The notes: generated by a model not told the origin, from the letters alone. DNA of 20,060 bases from an uncultured Bacteroidales bacterium (GCA_905234775.1 CAJOJC010000047.1:11937-31996); one strand, 5' to 3'; shown: positions 6,428 to 16,566, numbered from the stretch's first letter. Translations and numbers: made by a program.

Positions 6428-8488
6428 TTATCCTATAGTCGCTCCATTCACGAGGGCTTCTTCAGGGGTAATGATTCTCATCTTTCCGTCTCCCTGACGG
6501 GCCATAAGTATCATTCCCTTCGATTCGATCCCGCGAATTACGCGCGGAGCGAGGTTTGCCAAAATACAAATTTGTTTACCTACCATCTCTTCCGGAGTAT
6601 AGTATTCGGCGATTCCGCTGACTATAACCCTCCGGTCAATTCCGGTTTCAATGGTTAATTTAAGCAATTTATCTGTTTTTGGTACTCTTTCCGCCTCTAA
6701 AACTGTAGCCGTTCTTATGTCCATCGCCTCAAACTGGTCGAAAGTAACCTCCGCTTTCTGCGGTTCGACGTGGGCCGCCGCTTCTGCAGCGGCTGCTGCC
6801 TTGGCCTCCGCCTCCTTGGCCGCACGGATAGCGGCGAGGCGGTCGAGCTGGACCTGGATAGCATCGTCCTCGATCTTTTCGAAGAGGAGCTGAGCCTCCC
6901 CGATCTGATGGCCGGCTTTAAGGATGTCAGAGCGGCCGAGCAGATCCCACTCGAGCGGCGAATCGATCATGTCGCGCAGTTTACGCGCGGCGAACGGGGT
7001 GAACGGCTCGAAGGCGATCGCGAGGTCCGCGCAAATCTGCAGGCAGACGTTAAGGATAGTCCCTGTACGGGCCATGTCGGTCTTCGCGACCTTCCAAGGC
7101 TCGGTATCGGAGATGTATTTGTTGCCTACGCGGGCCATGCTCATCGCATCTTTCAACGCCTCGCGGAAGCGGTAGTTCTCTAGATTCTTCTCCAGCGACT
7201 CGCGAAGGGCCGGGATCTCCGCCAGAGCCTCCTTATCAATATCTTCAAGCGCGCCGGCCGCGGGCACCTTACCCTCGAAATATTTATGGGTCAGGACAAC
7301 CGCACGGTTGACAAAGTTTCCGAAGATAGCGACAAGTTCGGAGTTGTTGCGGGTCTGGAAATCTTTCCAGCTGAAGTCATTGTCTTTAGTCTCGGGGGCG
7401 TTGGCGGTAAGTACATAACGGAGAACATCCTGCTTTCCGGGGAAATCCTCCAGGTATTCGTGAGCCCATACAGCCCAGCCGCGAGAAGTCGAAATCTTGT
7501 CTCCCTCGAGGTTCAGGAACTCGTTCGAAGGGACGTTGTCCGGAAGGATATAGCCGTCGCCGTAGGCCTTGAGCATAGCCGGGAAAACTATGCAGTGGAA
7601 GACTATATTGTCCTTCCCGATGAAGTGGACGAGCTTCGTATCCTCGCTCTTCCACCACTTCTCCCAGTCGTTCGGAAGCAACTGCTTAGTGTTGCTGATA
7701 TAACCGATGGGGGCATCAAACCAGACATAGAGGACCTTGCCTTCTGCGCCCTCAACGGGCACGGGCACTCCCCAGTCGAGGTCGCGGGTGACCGCACGGG
7801 GCTGGAGGCCGCCGTCCAGCCAGCTCTTTACCTGGCCGTAGACATTGGAGCGCCACTCTTTATGGCCTTCGAGTATCCACTCGCGCAGCCACTGTTCATA
7901 GTCCTGAAGGGGCAGATACCAGTGAGTAGTCTCTTTCTTTATTGGCTCGGCGCCGCTGAGCTTCGACTTGGGGTTGATAAGTTCCTCGGGGCTCAGTGTA
8001 CTGCCGCACTTCTCACACTGATCGCCATAGGCATCAGGGTTACCGCACTTGGGGCAGGTTCCAACTATATAACGGTCTGCCAGGAATGTCTTCGCCTCAG
8101 GATCGTAGTACTGTTCAGTAGTTTTCGTTATGAACTTTCCGGAATCGTAGAGCTTCTTGAAAAACTCTGAAGCGGTCTCTTCGTGGATCTTCGAAGAAGT
8201 GCGTCCGTAGACGTCGAAATTGATTCCGAAGCCCTTGAAGGACTCCGAGATTATCTTGTCGTATTTGTCGACTATATCCTGGGGAGAACAGCCCTGCTGA
8301 CGGGCTTTGATTGTGATGGGCACGCCGTGTTCGTCGCTTCCGCAGACGAAAAGGACATCCCTGCCCCTCATCCTGAGGTAGCGGACGTAGATGTCTGCAG
8401 GCACATAAACTCCTGCGAGATGTCCGATGTGGACGGGGCCGTTGGCATAGGGCAAGGCCGCTGTCACGAGCGTTCTTTTATAACTCAT
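6428..8488 (-). CDS. metG: Methionine-tRNA ligase
   Basis: Charges tRNA-Met for translation. The 686-residue protein has the class I motif HIGH at residues 20-23 and the KMSKS counterpart KISTS at 331-335. Four zinc-binding cysteines are at 145, 148, 158 and 161 (CPKCG and CEKCG). A C-terminal EMAP-II/Trbp111-type tRNA-binding domain starts near residue 582 ([20 protein letters not shown]). The catalytic body and this domain are joined by an Ala/Glu-rich helical linker around residues 553-575. This is the usual long form with a dimerising tRNA-binding tail. The ATG follows the dnaG stop by five bases, so it is the last gene of the long housekeeping operon. Confidence 0.97.
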   Translation of the reverse strand: MSYKRTLVTAALPYANGPVHIGHLAGVYVPADIYVRYLRMRGRDVLFVCGSDEHGVPITIKARQQGCSPQDIVDKYDKIISESFKGFGINFDVYGRTSSKIHEETASEFFKKLYDSGKFITKTTEQYYDPEAKTFLADRYIVGTCPKCGNPDAYGDQCEKCGSTLSPEELINPKSKLSGAEPIKKETTHWYLPLQDYEQWLREWILEGHKEWRSNVYGQVKSWLDGGLQPRAVTRDLDWGVPVPVEGAEGKVLYVWFDAPIGYISNTKQLLPNDWEKWWKSEDTKLVHFIGKDNIVFHCIVFPAMLKAYGDGYILPDNVPSNEFLNLEGDKISTSRGWAVWAHEYLEDFPGKQDVLRYVLTANAPETKDNDFSWKDFQTRNNSELVAIFGNFVNRAVVLTHKYFEGKVPAAGALEDIDKEALAEIPALRESLEKNLENYRFREALKDAMSMARVGNKYISDTEPWKVAKTDMARTGTILNVCLQICADLAIAFEPFTPFAARKLRDMIDSPLEWDLLGRSDILKAGHQIGEAQLLFEKIEDDAIQVQLDRLAAIRAAKEAEAKAAAAAEAAAHVEPQKAEVTFDQFEAMDIRTATVLEAERVPKTDKLLKLTIETGIDRRVIVSGIAEYYTPEEMVGKQICILANLAPRVIRGIESKGMILMARQGDGKMRIITPEEALVNGATIG

Positions 8489-8493
8489 ATCTT

Positions 8494-9945
8494 CTATTGT
8501 TTCTTTATTTTCTTACTGAGATCCCTCTGGAACTTTTGATACTTAACGAGCGCCTGCATAATCTTCATCTGTTCGCCCGAGTCCTCTGTCTTCGCGAGCG
8601 AATCCTTAAGGAAATCGATCTTCATCTGAACCCGGCGCTCGGCGTACATTAGGATCGTTTTGGGGACATAGTTGACCAGCCACGACTCCACACTCATCAT
8701 CGAGTCCGTGAAATTCTGGACAGTGATAAGATACTTCTCGAACGACAGCTCGGATGCTACCTTCACTATATCCGAATCAGGGCTGCCAAGCAGCCTGCGG
8801 ATAATGGTGTCGTGGTCGAGGCCCTCGCAGTAAGCATCTACATAGGCGTCGTAGGTCTTTCTATATATAGAATTCTGGAGCTCTGAACCGTCTGCCTCGA
8901 TCGCACCGCGGATAAAATCTGTAACGTTACAGACCTCGGGAGTATAGTACTCAGAATCCGTCTCGAACTTCATAAGGCGGTCTCCGAAGCGCAAAAGGAA
9001 GCTGAGGATGTCCGCCTCAAGCGGGGCAAGGCTCCTGTTTTCAAGCGCGGTTTCATCCTGACGGACGGGCACGAACTCCGGCGCATCCGCCTCGCCCATG
9101 GGAGCCATCTCCTGCAGCCCTTCGTCGCGTGCGGCGCGCCTGGCATCCCTCTCGCGGGCTTTATCCTCCTCCTCGCGCGCTTTCTGGCGCGTTTTGACTA
9201 TGCGGTCGAAGATAATCTGCGCCTCGATTCCGAACTTCGCCGCCGTTTCCTGGACATAGACCGAGCGCTGGACGGCGTCCGGAATCAGGGAGATAGTGTC
9301 GGCGATATCGTTGATGAGGCCGGATTTCTTGTAGGGGTCTCCCGCCGCTTCCGCCAGCAGCAGGTCGGTCTTGAAGGAGATGAAATCACGCTCGTTCGCG
9401 GCGATATAGTCCATCACCTCTTGAAGGTTGTGTGAACGACCGAAGCTGTCCGGGTCCTCGCCGTCCGGCAGAACTACGATACGGACGTTCATGCCCTCGG
9501 GCAGGGCCAGCGCAGTCCCTTTCTCGGCCGCATGGATACCGGCCGAATCGCCGTCGTACATAATCGTCACGTTATTGGTAAAACGGTGGATCAGCCGAAC
9601 CTGCTCCGCGGTCAGCGATGTGCCGCACGAGGCCACGACATTCTGGACGCCCAGCTGCTGCATGGTGATGACGTCTACGTTGCCCTCGACCAGGATGCAT
9701 TTGTCCTGGCGCATGATCTCCGACTTCGCGAAGTAAATGCCGAGCAGGGCCTTGCTCTTGATGTAGATCTCCGTCTCGGGCGAGTTCACGTACTTCGCGG
9801 GATTGTCGCTCTTCAGCGTGCGGCCCGAGAACGCGATTACGCGCCCGGCTAGGGAATGGATCGGGAACATGACGCGCTCACGGAAACGGTCGACGAGCGA
9901 GCCGTCTTCGTGCCCGACGGTAAGGCCGGCGGCGATCAGGTAGCC
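8494..9945 (-). CDS. dnaG: DNA primase, catalytic and C-terminal part (separated by frameshift)
   Basis: This frame continues the primase where the N-terminal piece (9936-10460) stops. It starts matching DnaG at [10 protein letters not shown] and then shows [20 protein letters not shown]. The TOPRIM catalytic motifs follow: EGNVDVITM (Glu of motif 1) and YDGDSAG (Asp-x-Asp), then the C-terminal helicase-interaction region. No natural start codon opens this piece; it is the same gene read in the -1 frame relative to the N-terminal part. Inserting one base in the AAGGC at about 9943-9947 (for example AAGGGC, giving K-G-Y) restores a single protein of about 655 residues, the normal size. An assembly error or a recent deletion are the likely causes. 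Confidence 0.88.
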   Translation of the reverse strand, partial: GYLIAAGLTVGHEDGSLVDRFRERVMFPIHSLAGRVIAFSGRTLKSDNPAKYVNSPETEIYIKSKALLGIYFAKSEIMRQDKCILVEGNVDVITMQQLGVQNVVASCGTSLTAEQVRLIHRFTNNVTIMYDGDSAGIHAAEKGTALALPEGMNVRIVVLPDGEDPDSFGRSHNLQEVMDYIAANERDFISFKTDLLLAEAAGDPYKKSGLINDIADTISLIPDAVQRSVYVQETAAKFGIEAQIIFDRIVKTRQKAREEEDKARERDARRAARDEGLQEMAPMGEADAPEFVPVRQDETALENRSLAPLEADILSFLLRFGDRLMKFETDSEYYTPEVCNVTDFIRGAIEADGSELQNSIYRKTYDAYVDAYCEGLDHDTIIRRLLGSPDSDIVKVASELSFEKYLITVQNFTDSMMSVESWLVNYVPKTILMYAERRVQMKIDFLKDSLAKTEDSGEQMKIMQALVKYQKFQRDLSKKIKKQ

Positions 9946-10460
9946 TTGATTGCGGCATCGGTGAGGTCCGAACGGCCGGACGGCGCCCAGCCCAAGCCCC
10001 ACTTTGCGATGGTCTCGTCTTCGATTCCGCGCGAGCGGTAGTAGGCCAGGCCCACACTCTTTCCCTCCGGGGTCTGGAGTTGTTCGTTGAAGAATTTGTG
10101 GGCGAATTCGCTGGCCAGCAGGATACTTTCCCGGCGCTGGCGGCCTGCGATTTCTTCCGCCGACATCTCTTCTTCCTGGATCTCTATGTGATACCTCTTC
10201 GCCAGATAACGGAGAGCATCCGGGTAATCCAGATGTTCGTAGTCCATCAGGAAACGCACCGAATCCCCAGCCTTTCCGCAGCCGAAACATTTGTAGATAC
10301 CCTTCGAGGGAGTTACATAGAACGACGGTGTCTTTTCGTTGTGGAAGGGACAGCAAGCCACCAGGCTGGCTCCGCGACGCTTGAGCGAAACGAAGTCGCC
10401 GACGACCTCTTCTACGCGGGCCGTCTCAAGGATTAGGTTTACTGTCTCCTGGGGGATCAT
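9936..10460 (-). CDS. dnaG: DNA primase, N-terminal zinc-binding part (broken by frameshift)
   Basis: The 174-residue N-terminal piece of the replication primase, which makes RNA primers at the fork. It begins MIPQETVNLILETARVEEVV and contains the CHC2 zinc ribbon (C37, H40, C58, C61 in CCPFHNEKTPSF and YKCFGCGKAGDS). The primase core N-terminus follows, up to [11 protein letters not shown], after which it meets a TGA. Homology continues immediately in the next frame (8494-9945). The ATG overlaps the recQ stop as ATGA (10457-10460), so translation is coupled to recQ. DnaG is essential, so a truly split gene would be surprising. Confidence 0.9.
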   Translation of the reverse strand: MIPQETVNLILETARVEEVVGDFVSLKRRGASLVACCPFHNEKTPSFYVTPSKGIYKCFGCGKAGDSVRFLMDYEHLDYPDALRYLAKRYHIEIQEEEMSAEEIAGRQRRESILLASEFAHKFFNEQLQTPEGKSVGLAYYRSRGIEDETIAKWGLGWAPSGRSDLTDAAIKAT

Positions 10461-12673
10461 GAGGCTACTTCACAGATAAACTTGATACGGGTGAGGCGGA
10501 TCTCCATCTCGGAGTAGTCGTTCTCGAGAGCCCTGATGGCATCGTCGAGCGAATCAGAGACCGCTTCGTGACGGAAGTAATCCATCAGCTCGGCGACTAC
10601 GTCCGGTTCCACTTCCTGGTTTACGTAATAGTTTATATTCAGACGGGTACCGGCAGAGACGATAGTCTCAACCTCAGTCAGCAGGTCGCACATCGGCATA
10701 TCCAGGCCCTTGGCAATGTCGTCGAAAGGCAGGCGCCTGTCAATCATGCCGATGATCTGGATCTTCACTGCTGACTTGCTGGCAGTACTCTTGACGATGA
10801 GGTCCTGCGGGCGCTCGATCTCGTTTTCCTCTACATATTTCGCGATGAGTTCGATGAACGGCTGACCGTATTTCTTCGCCTTTCCCTCGCCTACGCCCTG
10901 GCAGTTTCTGAGCTCTTCGAGGGTAATCGGGTAGAGGATGGACATGTCGTCGAGGGCCGGGTCTCCGAACAGGATCCACGGCTGGAGGTCCAGTTTGTGG
11001 GCCATGTCCTTACGGAGGTCCTTGAGCATGGCTAGCAACACGGGGTCACCTCCGCCGCCCTTCATAGCGGCTGCATTCGCCGCCGCCTCTTCGTCGTCTT
11101 CTTCGTCATCCGGCGAGCCGTCTCCGGTAAAGACGCGGTCTTCGACGAGATTGAGCTGCCATGGATTCTCTAGGAACTGTTTTCCGAGCGGGGTGACGTA
11201 GATCAGGCCATAGGTCTCGATCTCCTTGTCAAGGAGATGCATGATGAGGCCTTGGTGAATAACGGTCGCCCAGAATTTGTCGGTATGTTCTTCCCCGGCT
11301 CCGAAGTACTGGATTTTGTCGTGGTTGTAGCTCTTTACGAGAGCGGTATCGTTTCCGGAGAGAATCGCGGCGAGGTGTTCGAGCTTGAAGTGTTCTTTCA
11401 GCGAGAGGATGAGCTTGATGACGAGCTTCATCTCCGCACGGCCGTCGAATACCTTCCTGGGGTGCAGACAGTTGTCGCAGAGTCCGCAGTTGTCATTGGG
11501 ATAGTCCTCGCCGAAATAGCCCAGAAGGAGCCTTCTGCGGCAGTCGCTGGACTCGGCATAGGCTACCACCTCATTCAGGAGCTGTTTGTTGATTTCCTGC
11601 TCGGAAACGGGTTTTCCGCGCATGAACTTCTCGAGCTTCTGGATGTCTTTGTAGCTATAGTAAGTAATACAAAGACCTTCTCCTCCGTCGCGGCCGGCGC
11701 GGCCGGTTTCCTGATAGTAGCTTTCGACGCTCTTCGGGATGTCGTAGTGGATTACGAAACGAATATCGGGTTTATCGATACCCATACCGAAGGCGATAGT
11801 CGCCACTATTACATTGACATCCTCCATCAGGAATTTATCCTGATTCTCGGCGCGGACCTTTGCGTCAAGGCCTGCGTGGTACGGTAGGGCCTTGATTCCG
11901 TTGATCTGGAGGAACTCTGCCATCTCCTCCACCTTCCTGCGGCTGAGGCAGTAGACGATTCCGGACTTACCGGGATGCTGGCGGATGAAGCGGACGATAT
12001 CTTTGTCTGCGTCTATCTTGTCGCGCACCTCGTAATAGAGGTTCGGGCGGTTGAACGAAGACTTATAGACCACGGCGTCCGGGATGGTAAGGGTCTTAAG
12101 GATATCGCTCTGGACCTTAGGGGTAGCAGTTGCTGTAAGGGCGATAATCGGCGCACGGCCTATCGTATCCACTATCGGGCGGATGCGGCGATACTCCGGA
12201 CGGAAGTCATGGCCCCATTCGGAAATACAGTGCGCTTCATCTACCGCGTAGAACGAAATCTTGATAGTCCTGAGGAACGCTACGTTCTCTCCCTTCGTAA
12301 GCGATTCGGGAGCGACATAGAGGATCTTGGTCTTTCCTTCCTTGATGTCGTTTTTCACCTCCTCTATCTGGGGGCGCGAAAGCGACGAATTAAGGAAGTG
12401 TGCGATACTTTCGTTACCGGATACGAATCCCCTGATGGCATCCACCTGATTTTTCATCAGGGCGATAAGAGGAGAAATAACTATCGCGGTACCGTCCATC
12501 AGCAGCGCGGGCAATTGGTAACAAAGGGATTTGCCGCCGCCCGTAGGCATGAGCACGAAACAGTCCTTTCCGTCCGTCAGGTCCTTGATGATCTCTTCCT
12601 GATCGCCCTTGAACCCGTCGTAGCCGAAGAACTCCTTGAGTGTTTTGCGGATGTCTGCTGATGTGACTGACAT
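10457..12673 (-). CDS. recQ: ATP-dependent DNA helicase RecQ
   Basis: A 3'-5' DNA helicase for recombination and stalled-fork repair; 738 residues, the long form seen in Bacteroidota. Visible motifs are Walker A MPTGGGKS (42-49), DEAH (145-148), TATAT (180-184), and motif VI QETGRAGRDG (321-330). The RQC zinc cysteines are at 378, 396, 399 and 402. A winged-helix region is followed by an acidic/Ala/Gly linker (520-542). An HRDC domain is at about 545-620, and a helical C-terminal extension to the end. The start lies eight bases after the DUF1015 stop and the end overlaps dnaG, placing it mid-operon. Confidence 0.96.
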   Translation of the reverse strand: MSVTSADIRKTLKEFFGYDGFKGDQEEIIKDLTDGKDCFVLMPTGGGKSLCYQLPALLMDGTAIVISPLIALMKNQVDAIRGFVSGNESIAHFLNSSLSRPQIEEVKNDIKEGKTKILYVAPESLTKGENVAFLRTIKISFYAVDEAHCISEWGHDFRPEYRRIRPIVDTIGRAPIIALTATATPKVQSDILKTLTIPDAVVYKSSFNRPNLYYEVRDKIDADKDIVRFIRQHPGKSGIVYCLSRRKVEEMAEFLQINGIKALPYHAGLDAKVRAENQDKFLMEDVNVIVATIAFGMGIDKPDIRFVIHYDIPKSVESYYQETGRAGRDGGEGLCITYYSYKDIQKLEKFMRGKPVSEQEINKQLLNEVVAYAESSDCRRRLLLGYFGEDYPNDNCGLCDNCLHPRKVFDGRAEMKLVIKLILSLKEHFKLEHLAAILSGNDTALVKSYNHDKIQYFGAGEEHTDKFWATVIHQGLIMHLLDKEIETYGLIYVTPLGKQFLENPWQLNLVEDRVFTGDGSPDDEEDDEEAAANAAAMKGGGGDPVLLAMLKDLRKDMAHKLDLQPWILFGDPALDDMSILYPITLEELRNCQGVGEGKAKKYGQPFIELIAKYVEENEIERPQDLIVKSTASKSAVKIQIIGMIDRRLPFDDIAKGLDMPMCDLLTEVETIVSAGTRLNINYYVNQEVEPDVVAELMDYFRHEAVSDSLDDAIRALENDYSEMEIRLTRIKFICEVAS

Positions 12674-12681
12674 AACTTTAT

Positions 12682-13917
12682 CTAAAATGTGTGGATTGCG
12701 AGGCCGGACCTGAGCTTAGGCTCGAACCAGGTAGTCTTTGGAGGCATTATATTACCGCTGTCTGCGATATCTGTAATCTGCTTCATGCTGACCGGATAAA
12801 GGGCGAAGGCTATCTTCATCTCTCCGCTGTCTACCCTGCGTTTCAGCTCTCCAAGGCCCCTGATTCCGCCCACGAAGTCTATCCTGGAATCTGTCCTGAG
12901 GTCCTTGATTCCGAAAACGGGCCCGAGTACTCTGGACGAAAGGATCGTGACGTCCAGAACGCCAATAGGGTCGTGGTCGTCATAGGTTCCGGGGCGGGCC
13001 CTGAGCTCGTACCATTTTCCCTCGAGATACATCGAGAAGGTGTGGAGCTCGTCTGGAGTAAAAATCTCCGTTCCCTTGCAGGTAACATCGAAGGTCTCTC
13101 CGAGTATTCCTATTACCTGGCTGGGAGTAAGACCGTTGAGATCCTTCAGGACGCGGTTGTAGTCCAGAACCTTAAGCTGATCCTCAGGGAAACAAACCGC
13201 CATGAAGTAGTTGTACTCTTCCTCGCCGGTATGACCCGGATTCTTCTTCGCCCGCTCTGCGCCAACACGGGCCGCCGCAGCACTGCGGTGGTGTCCGTCG
13301 GCGATATAGAAGGCGTCGATCTTGTCTGTAAAGAGCTTAGTAATCTCAGCTATGAGTTTGTCGTCGTCGATTACCCAGAATTCGTGGCCGAAGTTATTTT
13401 CGTCCGTGAACTTATACTCAGAGGGCTTCTTAACAGTATCTGCGATTATCTGCTCCAACTCCGGCTGATGTTTGAAGGCGAAGAAGACAGGCTCTATGTT
13501 GGCGCTCTGGATCTCGACGTGTTTCATACGGTCGTCTTCTTTGTCTTTACGGGTCAGCTCATGTTTTTTGATGCGGCCCTCGACATAGTCCTGCGAATTT
13601 GCGCAGAGGACATAGCCGTACTGGGTACGGGTGCCCATGGTCTGAGAATAGATATAGTAGCAGGGCTTAGGGTCGCGGACGAGCCAGCCGTTTTTCTGCC
13701 ACTTGGCGAAGTTCTCCACCGCCTTTGCATAGACCTTGGGATCGTGTTCTTCCGGCATGGGATCGAAATCGATCTCAGGCTTCGTAATATGGAGGAGGGA
13801 CTTCTCCCCTGCCATCTTCCTGGCCTCCTCGGAATCGAGGACGTCGTACGGCGGGGCCGCTACTTCGGTAACGAGATTTCTGGGCGGACGGACTGCCGCA
13901 AAAGGTCTTACTTTCAT
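12682..13917 (-). CDS. DUF1015 family protein linked to serine biosynthesis
   Basis: A 411-residue cytosolic protein of the DUF1015 family (COG4198), recognised by its opening KVRPFAAVRPP, AAPPYDVLDSEEA and the signature FYIADGHHRSAAAARV, with DGHHR at 207-211. The biochemical role is not established. Its start overlaps the serA stop by four bases (ATGA), directly after serC and serA. The DGHxR motif resembles the one found in ParB/sulfiredoxin-fold serine kinases such as SerK and SbnI. With no phosphoserine phosphatase gene in this window, a role at the phosphoserine-serine step is an attractive but unproven idea. Confidence 0.88.
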   Translation of the reverse strand: MKVRPFAAVRPPRNLVTEVAAPPYDVLDSEEARKMAGEKSLLHITKPEIDFDPMPEEHDPKVYAKAVENFAKWQKNGWLVRDPKPCYYIYSQTMGTRTQYGYVLCANSQDYVEGRIKKHELTRKDKEDDRMKHVEIQSANIEPVFFAFKHQPELEQIIADTVKKPSEYKFTDENNFGHEFWVIDDDKLIAEITKLFTDKIDAFYIADGHHRSAAAARVGAERAKKNPGHTGEEEYNYFMAVCFPEDQLKVLDYNRVLKDLNGLTPSQVIGILGETFDVTCKGTEIFTPDELHTFSMYLEGKWYELRARPGTYDDHDPIGVLDVTILSSRVLGPVFGIKDLRTDSRIDFVGGIRGLGELKRRVDSGEMKIAFALYPVSMKQITDIADSGNIMPPKTTWFEPKLRSGLAIHTF

Positions 13918-14834
13918 TTGTTAACCTGGAATTTGGTATTACCTGTCTCGAAATAATCTACTATCTGGCGCGCGGCGGCAAGGCCTGCGTTGATATTGGC
14001 TTCTGCGGTCTGAGCACCCATCTTCTTAGGGGTCGCAAAGACTCTGAGTCCGAACTTCTCCTGCAGCGCAGCGAGGTTGTCCGGAGCTACGTCTGTAACA
14101 TACTTGAGGTCCGGGCGGTCTTCCAGCGCCTTCTCGAGGCCGGCTTCGTCTATAACCTCCTTGCGGGCGGTGTTGACGAGAGTCGCGCCCTTAGGCATCT
14201 TGGTAATCAGCTCGTAATTGATGCTGCCGATAGTACTCGGGAGAGCGGGGATATGGAGGCTGAGGTAGTCGCTGCCTTCGTAGAGCTCATCCAGCGTATG
14301 GACGGGCTCGGCGCCGCCCGCTGCGATCTGTTCGTCTGAGAGGAACGGATCGAGGGCCTTGACTTTCATTCCGAGGGCCTTAGCCTTAGCGCCCACGAGG
14401 CGGCCTACGTTTCCGAAGGCCTGGATTCCGAGGGTCTTACCCTGGACTTCCGATCCGGTCGCGGGAGTGAACTGGGTCCTGGCCATGAAGATCATCATGG
14501 CTATCGCGAGCTCGGCAACGGCGTTCGAATTCTGGCCGGGGGTGTTCATGACCACGACGCCGGCCTGAGTCGCGGCCGCGAGGTCGACATTGTCGTAGCC
14601 TGCACCGGCGCGCACGACAATCTTGAGCTTCGGGGCGGCCGCGATAACCTCGGCGGTCACCTTGTCCGAGCGGATGATCATCGCCTCAGCGTCTGCGACG
14701 GCTTTTACGAGATCCTCCTGGGCCTCGTATTTCTCGAGCTTTACGACCTGATGGCCGGCGGCCTCAAGAATATCTGTAATCCCTTTGACGGCCACCGCCG
14801 CGAAGGGCTTCTGCGTTGCGATAAGTACTTTCAT
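13914..14834 (-). CDS. serA: D-3-phosphoglycerate dehydrogenase, short Lys-type
   Basis: First step of serine synthesis: oxidises 3-phosphoglycerate to 3-phosphohydroxypyruvate with NAD. At 306 residues it is the short form without ACT or regulatory domains. The nucleotide-binding loop is GIQAFGNVG (136-144), the substrate/catalytic Arg is R224 in NTARKEV, and VRAGAGYDNVD (74-84) is typical of the 2-hydroxyacid dehydrogenase family. The usual catalytic His of TPHIGAST is replaced by Lys (ATPKKMGAQT, K270-K271). This is the known Lys variant of type III enzymes from Bacteroides and Entamoeba, not a sign of inactivity. Its start overlaps the serC stop by one base (TAATG). Confidence 0.94.
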   Translation of the reverse strand: MKVLIATQKPFAAVAVKGITDILEAAGHQVVKLEKYEAQEDLVKAVADAEAMIIRSDKVTAEVIAAAPKLKIVVRAGAGYDNVDLAAATQAGVVVMNTPGQNSNAVAELAIAMMIFMARTQFTPATGSEVQGKTLGIQAFGNVGRLVGAKAKALGMKVKALDPFLSDEQIAAGGAEPVHTLDELYEGSDYLSLHIPALPSTIGSINYELITKMPKGATLVNTARKEVIDEAGLEKALEDRPDLKYVTDVAPDNLAALQEKFGLRVFATPKKMGAQTAEANINAGLAAARQIVDYFETGNTKFQVNK

Positions 14835-15907
14835 TATGCGTGGAGTTTTTCAAATTCCTGCATGCAGGCGACGAGGGCATTGACGTCTTCGAGGGTGCAG
14901 GCGTTGTAAATCGATGCGCGGAAACCACCCACGCTGCGGTGACCTTTCAGGCCGACCATGTCGTGGGCCTTCGCGAAGGCGAGGAATTCGTCCTGGAGAT
15001 TCTCATAGCCGGGGGCCATCACGAAGCAGACGTTCATGATCGAGCGGTCTTCCTTCTCGGCCGTTCCCACGAACAGGGGGTTGCGGTCGATCTCGGCATA
15101 GAGAGCATCCGCCTTAGCCTGGTTGCGCACTTTCATCGCCGCGACTCCGCCCTGGTCCTTGATCCAGTGGAGAGTCCTGTTCATGACATACAGAGGCAGC
15201 ACGGCCGGGGTGTTGAACATCGAGAGTTTGTCGATATGTGTATGAAGGTCGAGCATGGTAGGGATATAGCGGCTGACCTTTCCGAGGGTGTCGAGTTTGA
15301 TGATTGCGAAGGTACATCCGGCAGGGCCTACGTTTTTCTGGGCTCCGCCGTAGATCATCGCGTACTTCGATACGTCTACCGGACGGCTCATGATGTCCGA
15401 AGACATGTCTGCGATAAGGGGAACGGGGCTGTCGAAGTCTGTCTTGATCTCGGTTCCGTAGATAGTGTTGTTTGTTGTGATGTGGAAATAATCTACGTCC
15501 TTAGGGATTTCGAAGCCCTTCGGGATATAGCAGTAATTCCTGTCTGCGGAGCTGGCGAGGGCATAGGCATCACCATAGGCCTTCGCTTCCTTCAGGGCTT
15601 TCTTCGCCCAGACGCCAGTCTCGAGGTAGGCCGCTTTCTTCTCAAGGTAGTTTAGCGCCACGAAGAGGAACTCCATTGATGCGCCTCCGGGGAGGAAGAC
15701 GACCTCATAGCCCTCGGGGATATTTAGAATCTCTTTCCAAAGGGCACGGGTTTCATCCATTACGGCGTCCCACTCCTTAGTACGGTGTGAAATGCAAAGC
15801 AGGGACACACCAGTCCCCGCAAAATCCTTGATAGCGTCTACAGTCGCGTCCAATGCTTCCTGGGGAAGCAGACAGGGACCTGCGTTGAATACGTGTTTTT
15901 TACCCAT
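14834..15907 (-). CDS. serC: Phosphoserine aminotransferase
   Basis: Second step of serine synthesis, converting phosphohydroxypyruvate and glutamate to phosphoserine and 2-oxoglutarate; it also serves pyridoxal phosphate synthesis in some bacteria. The 357-residue protein is full length. It opens [11 protein letters not shown], carries LPGGASMEF (cofactor phosphate binding), and has the PLP-binding Lys at 191 in [12 protein letters not shown]. The C-terminus reads [17 protein letters not shown], typical of SerC. It lies 13 bases after yigZ and one base overlaps serA, so the three serine-related genes should be expressed together. Confidence 0.96.
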   Translation of the reverse strand: MGKKHVFNAGPCLLPQEALDATVDAIKDFAGTGVSLLCISHRTKEWDAVMDETRALWKEILNIPEGYEVVFLPGGASMEFLFVALNYLEKKAAYLETGVWAKKALKEAKAYGDAYALASSADRNYCYIPKGFEIPKDVDYFHITTNNTIYGTEIKTDFDSPVPLIADMSSDIMSRPVDVSKYAMIYGGAQKNVGPAGCTFAIIKLDTLGKVSRYIPTMLDLHTHIDKLSMFNTPAVLPLYVMNRTLHWIKDQGGVAAMKVRNQAKADALYAEIDRNPLFVGTAEKEDRSIMNVCFVMAPGYENLQDEFLAFAKAHDMVGLKGHRSVGGFRASIYNACTLEDVNALVACMQEFEKLHA

Positions 15908-15920
15908 AGTATAGTGTGTG

Positions 15921-16529
15921 TTATAGATTCCGATAGTTAAAGTTAGCTATATTTTTAGTTCTTTCCAAGAAATCATCCTGCAGAGTAAGGCGTACTCTGA
16001 TATGCATACTGCAGTTTTCGCCGAATTGCTGATTACGGGTCGGGAGACCAAGGTCTTTCACCACTTTCATCACCTCCGGCATCTGAGCGTAGTCGAAGCT
16101 GATCTCATACCAGACGCCAGCTATCTTTTCAATAATTTGAGCTTTTTCCAGGGCGTCTGCGGTCGAGGATTTATATGCCCTGATAAGCCCGGATATACCG
16201 AGTTTGATCCCTCCGAAATACCTGACGACTATTACCGCGATATCGCTAAGACCGGCGCTGTCTATCTGACCAAGGATGGGGCGCCCGGCGGAGCCTGCGG
16301 GCTCACCGTCGTCGCTGGCGCGCCAGACTTCGCCCTTCAGCCCGATTCTGTAGGCCACGCAATGATGACGGGCGTCGTGATACTCCTTGCGCGCTTTCTC
16401 CAACAGCGACTTCACCTCCTCCTCGCTCTCTACCGGATAAGCGAGAGCGATGAAGCGGCTGCCCTGGTCCTTGAACAGGCCCTCGGACGGTGCTGCAATA
16501 CTCTTGTATGTATCTTTCAGTACACCCAT
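15921..16529 (-). CDS. yigZ: YigZ/IMPACT family protein
   Basis: A 202-residue member of the YigZ/IMPACT (UPF0029) family, linked in other organisms to translation regulation but without a settled bacterial role. The signature is clear: [11 protein letters not shown] (53-63), [15 protein letters not shown] (72-86) and [20 protein letters not shown] small C-terminal DUF1949-like domain begins near [11 protein letters not shown]. The start at 16529 is preferred to the upstream TTG at 16547, because a TAAATTTG promoter box ends six bases before this ATG and includes the TTG region. It is the first gene of the run leading through serC to metG. Confidence 0.92.
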   Translation of the reverse strand: MGVLKDTYKSIAAPSEGLFKDQGSRFIALAYPVESEEEVKSLLEKARKEYHDARHHCVAYRIGLKGEVWRASDDGEPAGSAGRPILGQIDSAGLSDIAVIVVRYFGGIKLGISGLIRAYKSSTADALEKAQIIEKIAGVWYEISFDYAQMPEVMKVVKDLGLPTRNQQFGENCSMHIRVRLTLQDDFLERTKNIANFNYRNL

Positions 16530-16535
16530 TCTTCT

Positions 16536-16543
16536 CAAATTTA
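16536..16543 (-). promoter_or_regulatory. -7 promoter box of the yigZ-metG operon
   Basis: The minus strand reads TAAATTTG, a full match to TAnnTTTG, six bases before the yigZ ATG. This spacing is identical to that at dnaX and at 1249. It is the best candidate for the main promoter of the seven-gene run. Confidence 0.55.
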
Positions 16544-16566
16544 ACAAAAATTCCTGACTAAAGCGC

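Noticed and set aside
9936..9960. Programmed ribosomal frameshift in dnaG
   Set aside because: The required shift is -1 but there is no X-XXY-YYZ slippery heptamer or clear pseudoknot; a missing base is simpler.
12691..13956. 421-codon plus-strand reading frame
   Set aside because: It is antisense to the DUF1015 gene, which has recognisable family motifs and operon overlaps.
13914..14834. SerA inactive because the catalytic His is replaced by Lys
   Set aside because: The Lys-Lys-Met form is a known type III variant found in Bacteroides and Entamoeba and the other active-site parts are intact.
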